Source: an uncultured Blastocatellia bacterium (GTDB lineage Bacteria; Acidobacteriota; Blastocatellia; Chloracidobacteriales; Chloracidobacteriaceae). Taken from it: a stretch of DNA of 64,000 nt. Under the pieces are notes generated by a model. The model worked only from the letters and a program-made list of their open reading frames with translations. It made no database searches and was not told where the DNA came from. The DNA is taken from contig CALGZC010000011.1 in assembly GCA_937934745.1 (NCBI GenBank), positions 32,261-96,260 on the forward strand. Direction: 5' to 3'. A program made the translations under genes and the position numbers. Of this stretch, positions 20,676-31,183 are shown piece after piece; position 1 is the first letter of the stretch, and each line of letters starts with the position of its first letter.

Positions 20676-21778
20676 TCGGTCAAACGCTTAGCGGACGACT
20701 CGCGTGGGGCGGGCAATGTCCGCTCCTCTGTGAGATTGAGCCGGAGCATGGTATCGGCGGCAATAAAGCCATCGCCGGCTCGCTGCCGTCGCCAGTAAAA
20801 AAACACGCCCCCCACTGCCGCACCGAGTGTCACCATGCCCACACCGGCCAGCACAACAAAGGAGGCAATACTGATCAACAGTTGCCCGATGTGCCGGATA
20901 TCCTGTTGCGTCGTGCGGGCGGACGTGCTGCTGTGGGGTGGGGGCGTACTCAACCAGCGCACGACATAGTCATATTTTACACGTTCAATAGCCGTGCGCG
21001 CGCCAATGATGTCACGGATGCCGTCTGCCACAACGATGAAGTTCCCCCGGCGGGCGACAAGGCAACGGTCAGAGGTCAGGAGCTGTGCTGCATCAAGGGC
21101 GGCGGTGGCGTCCTGCGGTGTCGGATACTCGGCAATCAGAAAGTGAGCGAACGGAGACTTGTCCGTGTAATCCGCCCAGGCGAAGGCGCTGCCCGGCGGC
21201 GTTGGTAGGACGCCAGCCCGCAGCCAGGCAGCCTGTGCCAGACCTCGCGCCCCAACGGCATAGTATTCCGTCCCCGGTTGCAGGGCCTGCGCGGGCAACT
21301 GGCGCAGGACGACCGGCCGTTCGTTTTCGACTTCTTCGGAAGGCAGTGTCGCCTGCCAGGCTTCCAACTTGGCGCGTACAAACGCCGCCACAGATGCCCG
21401 TTTTTCCTCCGTTGCTTCAGAAGCGAAGCTGAGAACGGTGTTGCCAAGTGCTTCGCCGCGTATGAGCTTGGCCAACCCCGAAGCGCGTCCGCCGCCTGGG
21501 CAGCGATACAGCAGAAAGGCCACACCGTCGCGCCGCCCACGATGGACCCAGGTCGCACCAAACTCACGTGCGAGGTCGCCCCACACCGGCGATACCACTT
21601 CCGGCGGCCAGGCGACGGCTGCCGGAAGACTCCGGCTAATGCCCAGCTCACGAACCGGAAAAGGGTGCCCGGCAACTTCGTCCCGCATCTCCCCTCGGAT
21701 CGGTGTGATCAGGCAGCCGGACAGCAACACCGCTCCGAACGTCCACCGGAGCAGGTTTCGTCGCACGCACATGATCAT
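20672..21778 (-). CDS. Envelope protein of unknown function (DUF6599-like), one C-terminal membrane segment
   Basis: 368 residues. A signal sequence (LLRWTFGAVLLSGCLI), possibly a lipoprotein signal with Cys in LLSGC, leads an exported region with the features REFGATWVHRGRRDGVAFLLYRC, GTEYYAVGARGLAQAAWLRAGV and ADYTDKSPFAHFLIAEYPTPQDATAAL. A membrane segment near residues 310-335 (LLISIASFVVLAGVGMVTLGA) is followed by a short basic cytoplasmic tail. It resembles DUF6599-type proteins, from memory and with low certainty. ATG 21778 overlaps the preceding stop as ATGA; its partner is the PH-domain gene. Confidence 0.62.
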   Translation of the reverse strand: MIMCVRRNLLRWTFGAVLLSGCLITPIRGEMRDEVAGHPFPVRELGISRSLPAAVAWPPEVVSPVWGDLAREFGATWVHRGRRDGVAFLLYRCPGGGRASGLAKLIRGEALGNTVLSFASEATEEKRASVAAFVRAKLEAWQATLPSEEVENERPVVLRQLPAQALQPGTEYYAVGARGLAQAAWLRAGVLPTPPGSAFAWADYTDKSPFAHFLIAEYPTPQDATAALDAAQLLTSDRCLVARRGNFIVVADGIRDIIGARTAIERVKYDYVVRWLSTPPPHSSTSARTTQQDIRHIGQLLISIASFVVLAGVGMVTLGAAVGGVFFYWRRQRAGDGFIAADTMLRLNLTEERTLPAPRESSAKRLTD

Positions 21779-22284
21779 GGCAACGGTGCTCCTGCGCGAT
21801 GAAGAATCTGATCGGCAATCGAGTGGGGTTGCACAACCCACCGCAGGATGATTTTCCTGGAGGCAGAGGCGCTGTCCACCACAACATTGCCTAACCCAAA
21901 AAGCCGATGAAGCAGCGTTTGCTCAACCGTGACATCCTGTACCTTGGACAATGGGATGTTCCGCGTGGTTTTGGTCAGAATGCCGGTGCTGACTTCGATT
22001 CTATCATCCGTGAGGGTGTAGGTCTCTGACCACTGCTGGAGGTGTTTTATCCCGGCGATCAGAAAGGGCACAAGGCATAGCAAGATTGTGATGAATGGAA
22101 CGGCCGGTGCGAGAGGGGCCCAGACGATGGCTTCCAGCACGCCACCCAGCACGACCAAAACGACGGACAACACGACCGCTAAGCCGTACCACAACCCGAC
22201 AAACAGAAAAGTTTGGCGGAACACGACGACCGTCGTTGCAGTGGGTTTTGCCTCTAGGCTCTGCTGCGGAGCAGGTTCCGGCAT
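21775..22284 (-). CDS. Membrane protein with bacterial PH (bPH2/YdbS-like) domain
   Basis: 169 residues. Two hydrophobic segments (FVGLWYGLAVVLSVVLVVLGG and PAVPFITILLCLVPFLIAG) are followed by a bPH2 domain: YTLTDDRIEVSTGILTKTTRNIPLSKVQDVTVEQTLLHRLFGLGNVVVDSAS (this region, key residues SKVQDV and FGLGNV). That is the YdbS/YdbT pattern. The frame is open to 22392, but ATG 22284 starts the plausible protein. First gene of the four-gene coupled set. Confidence 0.82.
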   Translation of the reverse strand: MPEPAPQQSLEAKPTATTVVVFRQTFLFVGLWYGLAVVLSVVLVVLGGVLEAIVWAPLAPAVPFITILLCLVPFLIAGIKHLQQWSETYTLTDDRIEVSTGILTKTTRNIPLSKVQDVTVEQTLLHRLFGLGNVVVDSASASRKIILRWVVQPHSIADQILHRAGAPLP

Positions 22285-23254
22285 GGCGCAGTTACTCACC
22301 CGCTTGGCGCAGATGTAGTCCGAATCCACATATACCAAGTTCGGCGAAAACGGCAAAGCCGGCTGCGCATTGATCACAGCCGGCAACAACAACCGGTCTC
22401 CTGCACCTCCGACCGGGGTGTTTCACCCCTGTCTTTCACCTGGTTCTGCAATACCACACAAATCTAGCCATTCCAGCCAAATCTGCCGCTTGCGGCCTGC
22501 TTCACCGCAAATGGTTTCACCGCTGCCGCAAGGCAGCGGCCCGGCGCCCGCGGACTCGCCACAGCCCTGACTTCCGGCATAACCTCGCCGTCGGAACGCC
22601 AACGGTAGCCAACGCAGCGACCGGGGCCTGTGCCCGGCCGCATGCACATCGCAGCCGCGCTTCGTGCCGCACACCACGGACATCGCCCCGCGCGCACCGA
22701 CAGCCACAAGCTTTCCAGGTTATGCCCCTACGCCGCGCACGTCTGACTGCCGGCAACGAAGCCATCCGCAACCGCCACTCGTCTACCGCGTGGGCAAAGT
22801 CCGTTGCCGGTGCCTTGTCCGGGCTGTGCGCAAGCTCGTGGGCGATGGACAACAATCCGCGCCGCCTCGGCAGGGCCTGGTCCTACGCCGGCAAGCCGTC
22901 TCCGGCTCTTGCATTCCGGTTCTTACGCAAACGCAAACCGTGAAGCCGAGCGCCGCCGACCATCTCCGGTGCATCCTGCGCCAAAGCCTCTTCAACGGCG
23001 CAGCGCCGTTACCGACACGCCTAACGCCGAAGCCACTTCACCTGTGCCCGCTTATCTCCACATTGGACAGCACGGCATCGTTTTGATGGTATTTCAACCA
23101 AACCGTTCAGGCCCTGTGCGACAAGTAGCAGCAGCACAGAGAATCACGCTATAGTGATCGTGTTGGAATGCCTTGCTTCTTGGTAGCTGTTGTCACGCCC
23201 TGGCAACTGGTCGTGCGCCGGTTGCTGCACTTGACTCTCCAACGGAGTCTGTCC
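22285..23254. other. About 970 bases without a recognisable gene
   Basis: Neither strand shows a convincing protein. Short open frames (22423-22707 minus, 22517-22855 minus, 22664-23086 plus, 22804-23154 plus) are rich in Arg, Ala, Pro and Cys as expected of GC-rich noise, and none has a ribosome site. I looked for RNase P, tmRNA and SRP RNA landmarks and saw none. The right end (23100-23250) should hold the promoter of the DUF427 gene. It could be gene decay or an unrecognised RNA. Confidence 0.5.
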
Positions 23255-23572
23255 ATGCAGGTTACAATCAAAGACCGTGCGACGGGGACGGTTCTTGCCG
23301 CCGCGAGTGATCCAAGTCAGGTTTTCGCGTTTGAGGGGAACTGGTACTTTGCGCCTGAGGCCGTCAATCAAGCCGTTCTCAAAGTGACCCCTGACACCTA
23401 CACCTGTAGCTATAAGGGAACGTGCAACTGGGTGAACTTTGACGACGGGCAGCACTTGACCCCTCATGTCGCCTGGGTCTATCCCGCCCCGAAGTCCGGT
23501 TACGAACAGCTTGCCGGCCGCTATGGTTTCTATGCCGGCACGCGCGCTACCACGCTGGAAGAGCGCACCTGA
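23255..23572 (+). CDS. DUF427 family protein
   Basis: 105 residues. The single domain matches DUF427: EGNWYFAPEAVNQAVLKVTPDTYTCSYKGTCNWVNF followed by VAWVYPAPKSGYEQLAGRYGFYAG (key residues YKGTCNW and WVYPAP). Family members are small cytoplasmic beta proteins of unknown activity. CGGAG is 8 bases before ATG 23255; the longer frame from 23168 is not protein-like. The histidine kinase starts 18 bases after its stop. Confidence 0.85.
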   Translation: MQVTIKDRATGTVLAAASDPSQVFAFEGNWYFAPEAVNQAVLKVTPDTYTCSYKGTCNWVNFDDGQHLTPHVAWVYPAPKSGYEQLAGRYGFYAGTRATTLEERT

Positions 23573-23590
23573 GGAGCGCCAACACCAAAC

Positions 23591-26038
23591 ATGGAAACGC
23601 CAGATTCCACCATCTCACCTGACTTGGTGACGACGCCGGAACCGTCTTCCCCGATGACGTTGGAGGCAGCGCAACAGCGCATCGCACAGTTGGAAGAGGC
23701 TTTGCGCAAGTCTGCCGACACGATTCGTGCGTTGCAGGAAAGCGAACTGCGTTACCGGGAAATCTTTGACGGCGCCAGTGACATCATTGTGTTATTTGCG
23801 CTGGATGGTCGCCGCCTAGCTTGGAATCGCGCCGGCGAGGACGTGCTTGGCTACACCGCTGCCGAAGTGCAGGCGATGTCGGTGCGTGAATTTACCCATC
23901 TGGTTGTTCCAGAGCATCGGGAGCGCGTTCGGCGTGCGTGGAAAGACAAGCTTGAAGGGCGCAGCACAGCGTCGCGTTATGAAGCGGATTTTCTCACCAA
24001 GGATGGGCGGCGGCTCACGCTCGAAGTCAACTCGCGTTTACTGTTCCGGGACGGCAAACCCTTCGCCGTCCAGGGGATTTTGCGTGACATTACTGAGCGT
24101 AAACGCATTGAACAGGCGCTGCGGGACAGCGAAGGGCGCTACCGAGACTTGTTTGAGAACGCCAATGACATTGTGTACATCCACGATTTTGAAGGGCGGT
24201 TTTTGTCCGTCAATCGCGGTGTCGAGCGGATCCTCGGCTACACCCCGGCCGATGCTAAGCACTTGACGATGACGCACATCATCGCGCCCGAGCACCGCGC
24301 CCGCGCATTGCAGTCCATTGCCGACAAGCGTGCCGGACGCGCCGAAACCACCCGGTATGAACTCGATGTCATTGCTAAAGACGGCCGACGTGTGACGTTA
24401 GAAATCAGCTCGCGGCTGTTTTACGAACACGGCGTTCCGGTTGGCGTCCATGGGATGGCGCGGGATGTGACGCAGCGCCATCACATGGAAAAGGCCCTGC
24501 GCGAAAGCGAGGCCCGCTACCGAACGCTTTTTGACCGCGCCCAGGACGTGATTTACTGCCACGATTTGCAGGGCTCGGTGCTCGACATCAACCCGGCGAC
24601 CGAGGCGTTGTTCGGTTATCGGCGAGAAGAGGCGCGCTCCATCAACGTTCTGGACCTGATCGTCCCGGAAAGTCGTCCGGCGGCGCGGAACGCGATCAAA
24701 CGATTGCTGAAGTCACCTGAAACACCCGTCCGCTACGAGGCCACGCTCGTCGCCCGCGATGGGCGGCGGTTGACGCTTGAGCTGGTGACGTGGGTTGTGC
24801 AGGAAAACGGTGTCCCAGTTGCTTTTCAGGGGATCGGACGCGATCTCACCGAGCGCCGCTTGGCCGAACGTGCCCTGCGCGAGAGTGAAGAGCGCTTCCG
24901 GCGTGTGTTTGACGCTGCGCCCCTGGGCATCGCTCTGATCTCGCTGACCGGTCAGGTGCTACGGGCGAATCGCAGCGTCTGTGACTGGCTGGGCCATACG
25001 CAGGAAGAAGTTACCGGACGGTGTTATTCCGAGTTTCTCTTCCCGGCAGATGCTGAAGAACTCACCCGTTTGGCGCGCCGGCTTGTCGATGATCCTAAGC
25101 TTTCCAGCTTTCAGGTTGAGAAACGTTACCTAACAAAACAGCAGCAGGTTGTGTGGGGGCGGATCACGGTCGTGGTAGTCCGTAACAGCGAGGGCCGGCC
25201 GCAGTACCTGCTGAGTATGATTGAGGACATCACCCGGCGGCGGGCGCTGGAAGAACAGGTCCGCCATGCCCAGAAGATGGAGGCACTGGGACAGTTGGCC
25301 GCTGGCATTGCCCACGAATTCAACAATTTGCTGACGGTCGTCGCCGGTTATGCCGGTTTGCTCGAGCGGCGATTGTCCCCCATGTCCATTGAGCGTTCAT
25401 CGCCTGAGTTGCTGCACCGGTACACCAAGGACATTCTAACGGCTGTATCGCGTGCTTCGTCGCTGACGGGCCAGTTGCTGGCTTTTGGGCGCAAACAGCA
25501 GCAGCAGCTTGCGCCGCTCAACCTCAATGAGTTGGTGACATCCACCATCCGCATGTTGCGCCCGCTGTTAGAGCCGCAGATTAGCGTGGTGACAGACCTT
25601 TCACCGGACCTCGGGATCGTGGTTGCCGACCGGCAGCAGTTGGAGCAGGTCCTGACCAACCTGGCCGTCAATGCCCGAGATGCGATGCCCGAGGGCGGAA
25701 CGCTCACGTTCACAACGATGAACGTCTGGCACGAGTCACGTTCTGACGGCAGCACCGGCACGCCATTTCGCGCACGTCAGGTTAGTGATGAAACGCTGCG
25801 CATGAACCCGTATGTCATGCTGGAGATTGCCGATACCGGGATTGGCATGACGGACGAAGTGCGCCAGCATATCTTTGAGCCGTTTTTTACGACCAAGCCG
25901 GTCGGTAAGGGAACAGGCCTTGGCTTGTCGGTGGTGGAAGGTATTATTGCCCAGAACAAAGGCTTCATCACTGTTGAGAGCGAGGTCGGCCGGGGAACCA
26001 CGTTCCGTATTTTTCTGCCGCGCGGTGAACTGTTGTGA
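23591..26038 (+). CDS. Sensor histidine kinase with four PAS domains
   Basis: 815 residues, no membrane segment, so cytoplasmic. A short coiled coil (about 23-50) leads four tandem PAS domains (roughly 52-175, 178-300, 303-425 and 428-550), three ending with the D-[IV]-T-x-R linker type. The HisKA domain has the phosphorylated His575 in GIAHEFNNLL, and the ATPase domain has NLAVNARDAMPEGG (N box), ADTGIGM (G1) and GKGTGLGLSVV (G2). No receiver domain is attached and no response regulator is near, so it is an orphan kinase. PAS ligands are unknown. A GAGGAG lies about 12 bases before the ATG. Confidence 0.93.
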   Translation: METPDSTISPDLVTTPEPSSPMTLEAAQQRIAQLEEALRKSADTIRALQESELRYREIFDGASDIIVLFALDGRRLAWNRAGEDVLGYTAAEVQAMSVREFTHLVVPEHRERVRRAWKDKLEGRSTASRYEADFLTKDGRRLTLEVNSRLLFRDGKPFAVQGILRDITERKRIEQALRDSEGRYRDLFENANDIVYIHDFEGRFLSVNRGVERILGYTPADAKHLTMTHIIAPEHRARALQSIADKRAGRAETTRYELDVIAKDGRRVTLEISSRLFYEHGVPVGVHGMARDVTQRHHMEKALRESEARYRTLFDRAQDVIYCHDLQGSVLDINPATEALFGYRREEARSINVLDLIVPESRPAARNAIKRLLKSPETPVRYEATLVARDGRRLTLELVTWVVQENGVPVAFQGIGRDLTERRLAERALRESEERFRRVFDAAPLGIALISLTGQVLRANRSVCDWLGHTQEEVTGRCYSEFLFPADAEELTRLARRLVDDPKLSSFQVEKRYLTKQQQVVWGRITVVVVRNSEGRPQYLLSMIEDITRRRALEEQVRHAQKMEALGQLAAGIAHEFNNLLTVVAGYAGLLERRLSPMSIERSSPELLHRYTKDILTAVSRASSLTGQLLAFGRKQQQQLAPLNLNELVTSTIRMLRPLLEPQISVVTDLSPDLGIVVADRQQLEQVLTNLAVNARDAMPEGGTLTFTTMNVWHESRSDGSTGTPFRARQVSDETLRMNPYVMLEIADTGIGMTDEVRQHIFEPFFTTKPVGKGTGLGLSVVEGIIAQNKGFITVESEVGRGTTFRIFLPRGELL

Positions 26039-26056
26039 CCCGCGCTTGAGCTGCCC

Positions 26057-27037
26057 GTGACCTCTGCTGCGCCACCACCGAAGAGCCGTTACGCCGAGCG
26101 CCCGTTGGACCTCGCGGGACTGCACACCTACCCGCTTGCCGAGCGTCCGAGCAAAGTCACCGCCGCAGATCTGGCCCGCCCCTGTCCGCCGGACGCGAGT
26201 CTGCGGGAGTTCTTCGCCACATTGCCGAACCTTCTGGCCGCTAACGAGCTGCGCGCTGCCGCAACGGCCGTCCGGCAGGCCCGCCAACAAAGGCGCGCCG
26301 TGATTGCCGGGCTGGGTGGCCATGTCATCAAGTGCGGCCTCGGCCCAGTTTTCATCCATCTGATGGCCCAGGGATACGTCACAGCTTTTGCCTGCAATGG
26401 CTCAAGCGCCATCCATGATTTTGAAATTGCTTTGGCTGGGGCGACTTCCGAGGACGTAGATGCCACCCTGGGGAGCGGTGCCTTTGGAGGTGCGGAAGAG
26501 ACCGGACGGGGACTGAACGCGGCCTGTGCGGCGGCGGCGGCAGATGGAATTGGGCTGGGGGAAGCCGTTGGCCGCCAGCTTGACGAACTCCGCCCCCCTT
26601 ATGCGGCCCAATCGTTGCTGGTGCAGGCGTACCGCCGGAGTGTGCCGGTGACCGTTCATGTTGCCGTCGGCACGGACATCACACACATCCACCCGACGGC
26701 CGACGGAGCCCACATCGGCGCTGCGACCTACCATGACTTTCGCCTGCTGTGCGCGCTGGTACGGGAACTTCATGACGGCGGCGTGTACCTGAACGTCGGC
26801 TCGGCCGTCATCTTGCCGGAGGTCTTTCTCAAGGCCGTCACCACGGTGAGAAACCTTGGCTACCCGTTGACAAATTTCACAACGGTCAACTTTGACTTCA
26901 TCCAGCACTACCGTCCACTGACCAACGTTGTGCGCCGGCCGGTTGCGGGCGGTGCCGGGCGGGGCATTGCCCTGACCGGGCACCACGAGCTGTTGATTCC
27001 GCTGTTTGCGGCCGCCGTTCAGGTGCTGGATGAGTAG
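26057..27037 (+). CDS. Deoxyhypusine-synthase-like protein
   Basis: 326 residues beginning at GTG 26057. It resembles the NAD-dependent deoxyhypusine synthase family: AVIAGLGGHVIKCGLGPVFIHLMAQGY, ACNGSSAIHDFEIALAGATSEDV and GSGAFGGAEETGRGLN in the first half, PVTVHVAVGTDITHIHP in the middle, and GRGIALTGHHE near the end. The eukaryotic and archaeal enzyme modifies eIF5A with spermidine. Bacteria lack eIF5A, and homologues there have been linked to polyamine chemistry, so the substrate here is open. It follows the kinase by 18 bases. Confidence 0.65.
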   Translation: MTSAAPPPKSRYAERPLDLAGLHTYPLAERPSKVTAADLARPCPPDASLREFFATLPNLLAANELRAAATAVRQARQQRRAVIAGLGGHVIKCGLGPVFIHLMAQGYVTAFACNGSSAIHDFEIALAGATSEDVDATLGSGAFGGAEETGRGLNAACAAAAADGIGLGEAVGRQLDELRPPYAAQSLLVQAYRRSVPVTVHVAVGTDITHIHPTADGAHIGAATYHDFRLLCALVRELHDGGVYLNVGSAVILPEVFLKAVTTVRNLGYPLTNFTTVNFDFIQHYRPLTNVVRRPVAGGAGRGIALTGHHELLIPLFAAAVQVLDE

Positions 27038-27099
27038 TGTGCTCGGTACTGCCGGTGTTGTGTCCTTGTCCTGGCCGCGGTGGGCTTTTGGCGCCATCC

Positions 27100-27849
27100 C
27101 TACCTGTGGCAGGCAGAAACTTGGTCCGGTGAGTTGCCGTCCGGTGTCCTCGGGGCCGCCGCACCCGCAACCGGATGAAGCCGCTGACCCTCCAGGCGCC
27201 AGACCTGATCACAGGTGGCGGCCACCTGTGGGTCGTGCGTCGCCAGAATGAGGGTCATTCCACACTCACGTTGCAGTTGGTGCAGCAACGTCAGAATGGT
27301 CGCTGCCGTTTGCTCGTCGAGGTTGCCGGTCGGTTCGTCTGCCAGCAGGAGGGGTGGTGCCGTGGCCAGCGCACGCGCTAGCGCCACGCGCTGGCTTTCC
27401 CCACCGGAGAGTTCGGCGGGAAAGTGCTGCTGCCGCTCACCGAGGCCGACTCGCTCCAGCAGGGCTGCCGCCCGGCGCCGGCTTTCTGCCGCCCGAACAC
27501 CGGCAATCCGCAGCGGCAGGGCCACGTTTTCCAGTGCCGTCAGTTCCGGGAGCAGGTGATGAAACTGGAAAACAAAGCCGATGCGTTGGTTGCGAAAACG
27601 TGCGCGTGCTGCCGAGGACAGCCTCCACAACGACGTTCCGCCGATCAGCACCTCACCCGCCGTCGGTGCATCCAGTCCGCCTAACACATGCAGGAGCGTG
27701 GATTTGCCGACGCCCGACGTGCCTACGAGCGCTACCGAGCATCCGGCTTCCACCGACCAGGACAGTCGCTCAAACACAATCAGGGGCGAACCGCTCGGTG
27801 ACGCGCTCGGGTACTGGTACGTCAGGTGATCGGCGACAAGGATGGGCAA
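27100..27849 (-). CDS. ABC transporter ATP-binding protein, LolD-like
   Basis: 249 residues. ATPase of the MacB/LolD group: Walker A GTSGVGKST, Q-loop VFQFHHLLPELTALENVALPL, signature LSGGESQRVALARAL, Walker B LLLADEPTGNLD and switch His in ILATHDP. Such ATPases power release of lipoproteins or export of small molecules with FtsX-like permeases. No permease is adjacent. Start is a TTG at 27849 with no clear ribosome site. Downstream of typA with only 39 bases between, on the same strand. Confidence 0.85.
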   Translation of the reverse strand: MPILVADHLTYQYPSASPSGSPLIVFERLSWSVEAGCSVALVGTSGVGKSTLLHVLGGLDAPTAGEVLIGGTSLWRLSSAARARFRNQRIGFVFQFHHLLPELTALENVALPLRIAGVRAAESRRRAAALLERVGLGERQQHFPAELSGGESQRVALARALATAPPLLLADEPTGNLDEQTAATILTLLHQLQRECGMTLILATHDPQVAATCDQVWRLEGQRLHPVAGAAAPRTPDGNSPDQVSACHR

Positions 27850-27888
27850 GGCTTCGGGTAAGCTCGACAGGCACGGTACAGGCGCCGG

Positions 27889-29703
27889 TCACTGTTCCTT
27901 CCGTTTCGGGCGCTGGTTAGCGGCTAACACCCGTTTGCGCAGGCGGATCGCCGTCGGCGTAACTTCGACCAGCTCATCGTCGGCGATGAACTCCAGAGCC
28001 TGTTCCAGCGACAGCTCACGCGCCGGAACTAATCGGATGCCTTCGTCGGCCGTCGAGGCGCGCATATTGGTCAGTTTTTTCTCGCGGACGACGTTCACAT
28101 CCAGGTCGTTTTCGCGCGAGTTTTCCCCAACAATCATGCCCTCATAGACGGGTGTTCCGGGTTTGACGAACATCTCACCGCGTTCTTGCAGGTTGTATAG
28201 GGCATACGCCGTCGCTTCCCCAGCACGGTCGGCCACCAAGACGCCGTTCAGACGCGCGGCAATCGGCCCAAGCCAGGTGTCCCACCGGAGAAACATCGTG
28301 TTAAGCAAGCCCGTCCCCTTGGTATCGGTGAGAAACTCTGAACGAAAGCCAATCAGCCCACGCGACGGCACTTCAAACTCCATGCGGACGCGCCCCGTCC
28401 CGTGGTTGATCATCTTGGTCATCACGCCGCGCCGCCGCCCCATGGCTTCGGTGACAACCCCGACAAAGGTTTCCGGGCAGTCAATGACGGCCAGCTCGAT
28501 AGGTTCCTTGAGGACACCGTTTTCTTCGCGCGTGACAACTTCCGGCTTGGACACCTGGAGTTCGTAGCCTTCACGTCGCATTTGCTCAATGAGAATTGCC
28601 AACTGCAACTCTCCACGGCCGGTGACTTTGAAAGCATCCGGTGAGTCGGTATCCTCAACCCGGATCGAGACGTTGCCAAGCAGTTCCTTGTCCAGCCGCT
28701 CACGGATTTGGCGCGAGGTCACATACTTGCCTTCCCGGCCGGCGAACGGAGAGGTGTTGACACCAAACACCATGGAGATCGTCGGTTCGTCAATTTGGAT
28801 CAGCGGCAGTGCCTTTGGTTGGTCAGCGTCGGCAATGGTCTCGCCAATGTTGATGTCGGGAATCCCGGCGACGGTGATGATGTCGCCGGCGCCGGCGCGG
28901 TCACAGGGGATGCGTTTCAGCCCTTCAAACGTGTAAAGCTGCGTGATTCGGTGCTTCTCTAGCGTTCCGTCCCGCTTACACAGCATCACCGGTTGTCCGA
29001 TGCTGAGTTCACCGGCAACAACGCGCCCAATACCCAGCCGGCCGACATACTCATCATACCCGATGTTCGTCACCAGGACTTGTAAGGGATCGCGTCGCCG
29101 GTCGGGCGGGGGTGGAATGGTGGCGATGATTTGTTCAAAGAGCACGCGCAAGTCGGACGCCTCATCTTCCGGCCGCCGCTTGGCAATCCCGTCGCGCCCG
29201 ATCGTGTAAACAATTGGGAACTCAATCTGCTCTTCGTTGGCGTCCAAGTCAATGAACAGGTCGTAAACCTCGTTGACAACTTCCTGAATCCGTGCGTCTG
29301 GGCGATCAATCTTGTTGATGACCACGATGGCCTTGAGGTTCAGCTCCAGCGCTTTGGAGAGGACGTAGCGCGTTTGTGGCAGCGGCCCTTCTGAGGCGTC
29401 AACCAGTAAGATCACGCCGTCCACCATTTTCAAGATGCGCTGTACCTCGCCGCCGAAATCGGCGTGGCCCGGTGTATCCACGATATTGATCTTGACATCG
29501 CCGTACCGGACGGCCGTGTTTTTCGCCATGATGGTGATGCCTCGCTCGCGTTCAAGATCGAGATTGTCCAGAATGCGTTCGGTGACTTTTTCATGGACGC
29601 GAAATGTTCCCGATTGACGCAGGAGCGCATCCACGAGCGTGGTCTTGCCATGGTCAACGTGGGCAATAATGGCGACGTTGCGAATGTCTGTGCGACCTTC
29701 CAC
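27889..29703 (-). CDS. typA: Ribosome-associated GTPase TypA/BipA
   Basis: 604 residues, the usual size. The G domain shows G1 AHVDHGKTT at 14-22, RGITIMAKN (G2), [11 protein letters not shown] (G3) and NKIDRPDA (G4), followed by EF-G-like domains II, III and V and the BipA-specific C-terminal domain. BipA helps ribosome assembly and translation under stress. The frame is open to a TTG at 29751, but GTG 29703 starts the conserved N terminus ([18 protein letters not shown]) and a GAGAGG lies about 11 bases upstream, so I use it. Confidence 0.95.
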   Translation of the reverse strand: MEGRTDIRNVAIIAHVDHGKTTLVDALLRQSGTFRVHEKVTERILDNLDLERERGITIMAKNTAVRYGDVKINIVDTPGHADFGGEVQRILKMVDGVILLVDASEGPLPQTRYVLSKALELNLKAIVVINKIDRPDARIQEVVNEVYDLFIDLDANEEQIEFPIVYTIGRDGIAKRRPEDEASDLRVLFEQIIATIPPPPDRRRDPLQVLVTNIGYDEYVGRLGIGRVVAGELSIGQPVMLCKRDGTLEKHRITQLYTFEGLKRIPCDRAGAGDIITVAGIPDINIGETIADADQPKALPLIQIDEPTISMVFGVNTSPFAGREGKYVTSRQIRERLDKELLGNVSIRVEDTDSPDAFKVTGRGELQLAILIEQMRREGYELQVSKPEVVTREENGVLKEPIELAVIDCPETFVGVVTEAMGRRRGVMTKMINHGTGRVRMEFEVPSRGLIGFRSEFLTDTKGTGLLNTMFLRWDTWLGPIAARLNGVLVADRAGEATAYALYNLQERGEMFVKPGTPVYEGMIVGENSRENDLDVNVVREKKLTNMRASTADEGIRLVPARELSLEQALEFIADDELVEVTPTAIRLRKRVLAANQRPKRKEQ

Positions 29704-29964
29704 AGTAGCAAGCACCTCTCGGCATCTGGCCTTTGTGGCCGGAAGTTTCAAAAAAAGGACACAGCGTAGCGCACTTCCCCCGGGACGGCTACCGAAGTTT
29801 CCACGCTAGGCACCCTCGCACACGACTGCCGGCCGGAAACCGGTATGCAAAGGCGACTTGGTGGCCGTGCCGGGCGGACTATAATCAGCGCGCGCCGGCG
29901 CGAACGCCGGTAGGGATGTTCGTAGGTAGGCACGGGCAACGCGCACGGAGGCAGGCTGGAAACG

Positions 29965-31143
29965 ATGACCGAGCGCATAGCAGTCGCGATGTCGGGTGGT
30001 GTGGACAGCTCCACCGTGGCAGCCCTGCTCAAGGAGCAGGGCTACGACATAGTTGGCTTTTCAATGCAGTTGTGGAATCAGCGGCGCATCAATGTGGATG
30101 CCGACGGGAATCCCTTGCCATCGCGCTGCTGCTCGCTTGATGACCTGTACGATGCCCGGGCCGTCGCCGACTTTCTGGGCATTCCCTTTTACGTGATCAA
30201 CTTTGAAGATGAGTTTGAAGCGCGCGTCGTGCGTCCCTTTGTGGTGAGCTACCTCAATGGTAACACCCCCAGCCCATGTGTCGCCTGTAACAGCCGGATG
30301 AAGTTCGACCGGTTGATGGCGCTGGCGCACGACATCGGCGCGACCAAGGTGGCGACGGGCCACTATGCGCGCGTTCGCTTCAACGAAGCCACCGGACGCT
30401 GGGAACTCCTCAAAGGTCGTGACCGGCGCAAGGATCAGTCGTACTTCTTATTTGAGTTGACGCAGGAGCAACTTGCCTGCGCTCTCTTTCCACTCGGCGA
30501 CCTCTCCAAAGCCGAAACCCGCGCCATTGCCCGGCGCCACGGCCTGCCCACCGCCGAGAAGACCGAGAGCCAGGAGATTTGCTTCATCCCCGATGGCGAC
30601 TACGCACGCTTCATCGAGCGGTACGTCGCAGAGGCCGGAGGTGCGGTGGACGGGCCGCCGCAGTCACCCGTTGCCGGCCCACTGGTGCAGCTTGGTTTAC
30701 GCCGCAATGTACCGCAGCCGGGTGAGATTGTGACAACGGATGGACGCGTCTTAGGGCGCCACGCCGGGACACACCGCTACACCATTGGCCAGCGGCGCGG
30801 ACTCGGCGTGACTGCGGGTGACGGACGCCCGCTCTACGTCGTCGGCATTGACGCCGCACGGGGGCAGGTCATCGTCGGTTCGGAGGATGAGCTACCTGGC
30901 AAGTCGCTGACGGCGACCCGCTTGAACTGGATTGCCGTGAATGCGCCGGCGACGCCGCTGCGCTGTGCGGTTCGCATCCGCTACCGCCATGAGGAAGCGC
31001 CGGCAACGGTGTTCCCCCTGCCCAACGGCGATGTGCGCGTTGTGTTCGACGTCCCACAAAAGGCCATGACACCGGGCCAGGCAGTTGTCTTCTACGACGG
31101 TGAGTGTGTGTTGGGCGGCGGCTGGATCCTGACCCAGCGCTAG
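29965..31143 (+). CDS. mnmA: tRNA 2-thiouridylase MnmA
   Basis: 392 residues. MnmA thiolates U34 of tRNA-Lys, -Glu and -Gln. PP-loop [12 protein letters not shown] at the N terminus, catalytic Cys in [13 protein letters not shown], second Cys in [13 protein letters not shown], then [15 protein letters not shown] and the C-terminal beta barrel. Slightly longer than usual. GGAGG lies 13 bases before the ATG. The tRNA-Gln at 46.5 kb has a CTG anticodon and is not a MnmA substrate. Confidence 0.95.
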   Translation: MTERIAVAMSGGVDSSTVAALLKEQGYDIVGFSMQLWNQRRINVDADGNPLPSRCCSLDDLYDARAVADFLGIPFYVINFEDEFEARVVRPFVVSYLNGNTPSPCVACNSRMKFDRLMALAHDIGATKVATGHYARVRFNEATGRWELLKGRDRRKDQSYFLFELTQEQLACALFPLGDLSKAETRAIARRHGLPTAEKTESQEICFIPDGDYARFIERYVAEAGGAVDGPPQSPVAGPLVQLGLRRNVPQPGEIVTTDGRVLGRHAGTHRYTIGQRRGLGVTAGDGRPLYVVGIDAARGQVIVGSEDELPGKSLTATRLNWIAVNAPATPLRCAVRIRYRHEEAPATVFPLPNGDVRVVFDVPQKAMTPGQAVVFYDGECVLGGGWILTQR

Positions 31144-31183
31144 ACCCAGCGCAAGCCACCCACAACACCCCATTCCTCGGCGT

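Noticed and set aside
22423..23154. Several 70-140-codon frames on both strands
   Set aside because: They overlap one another, lack ribosome sites and show no recognisable domain.
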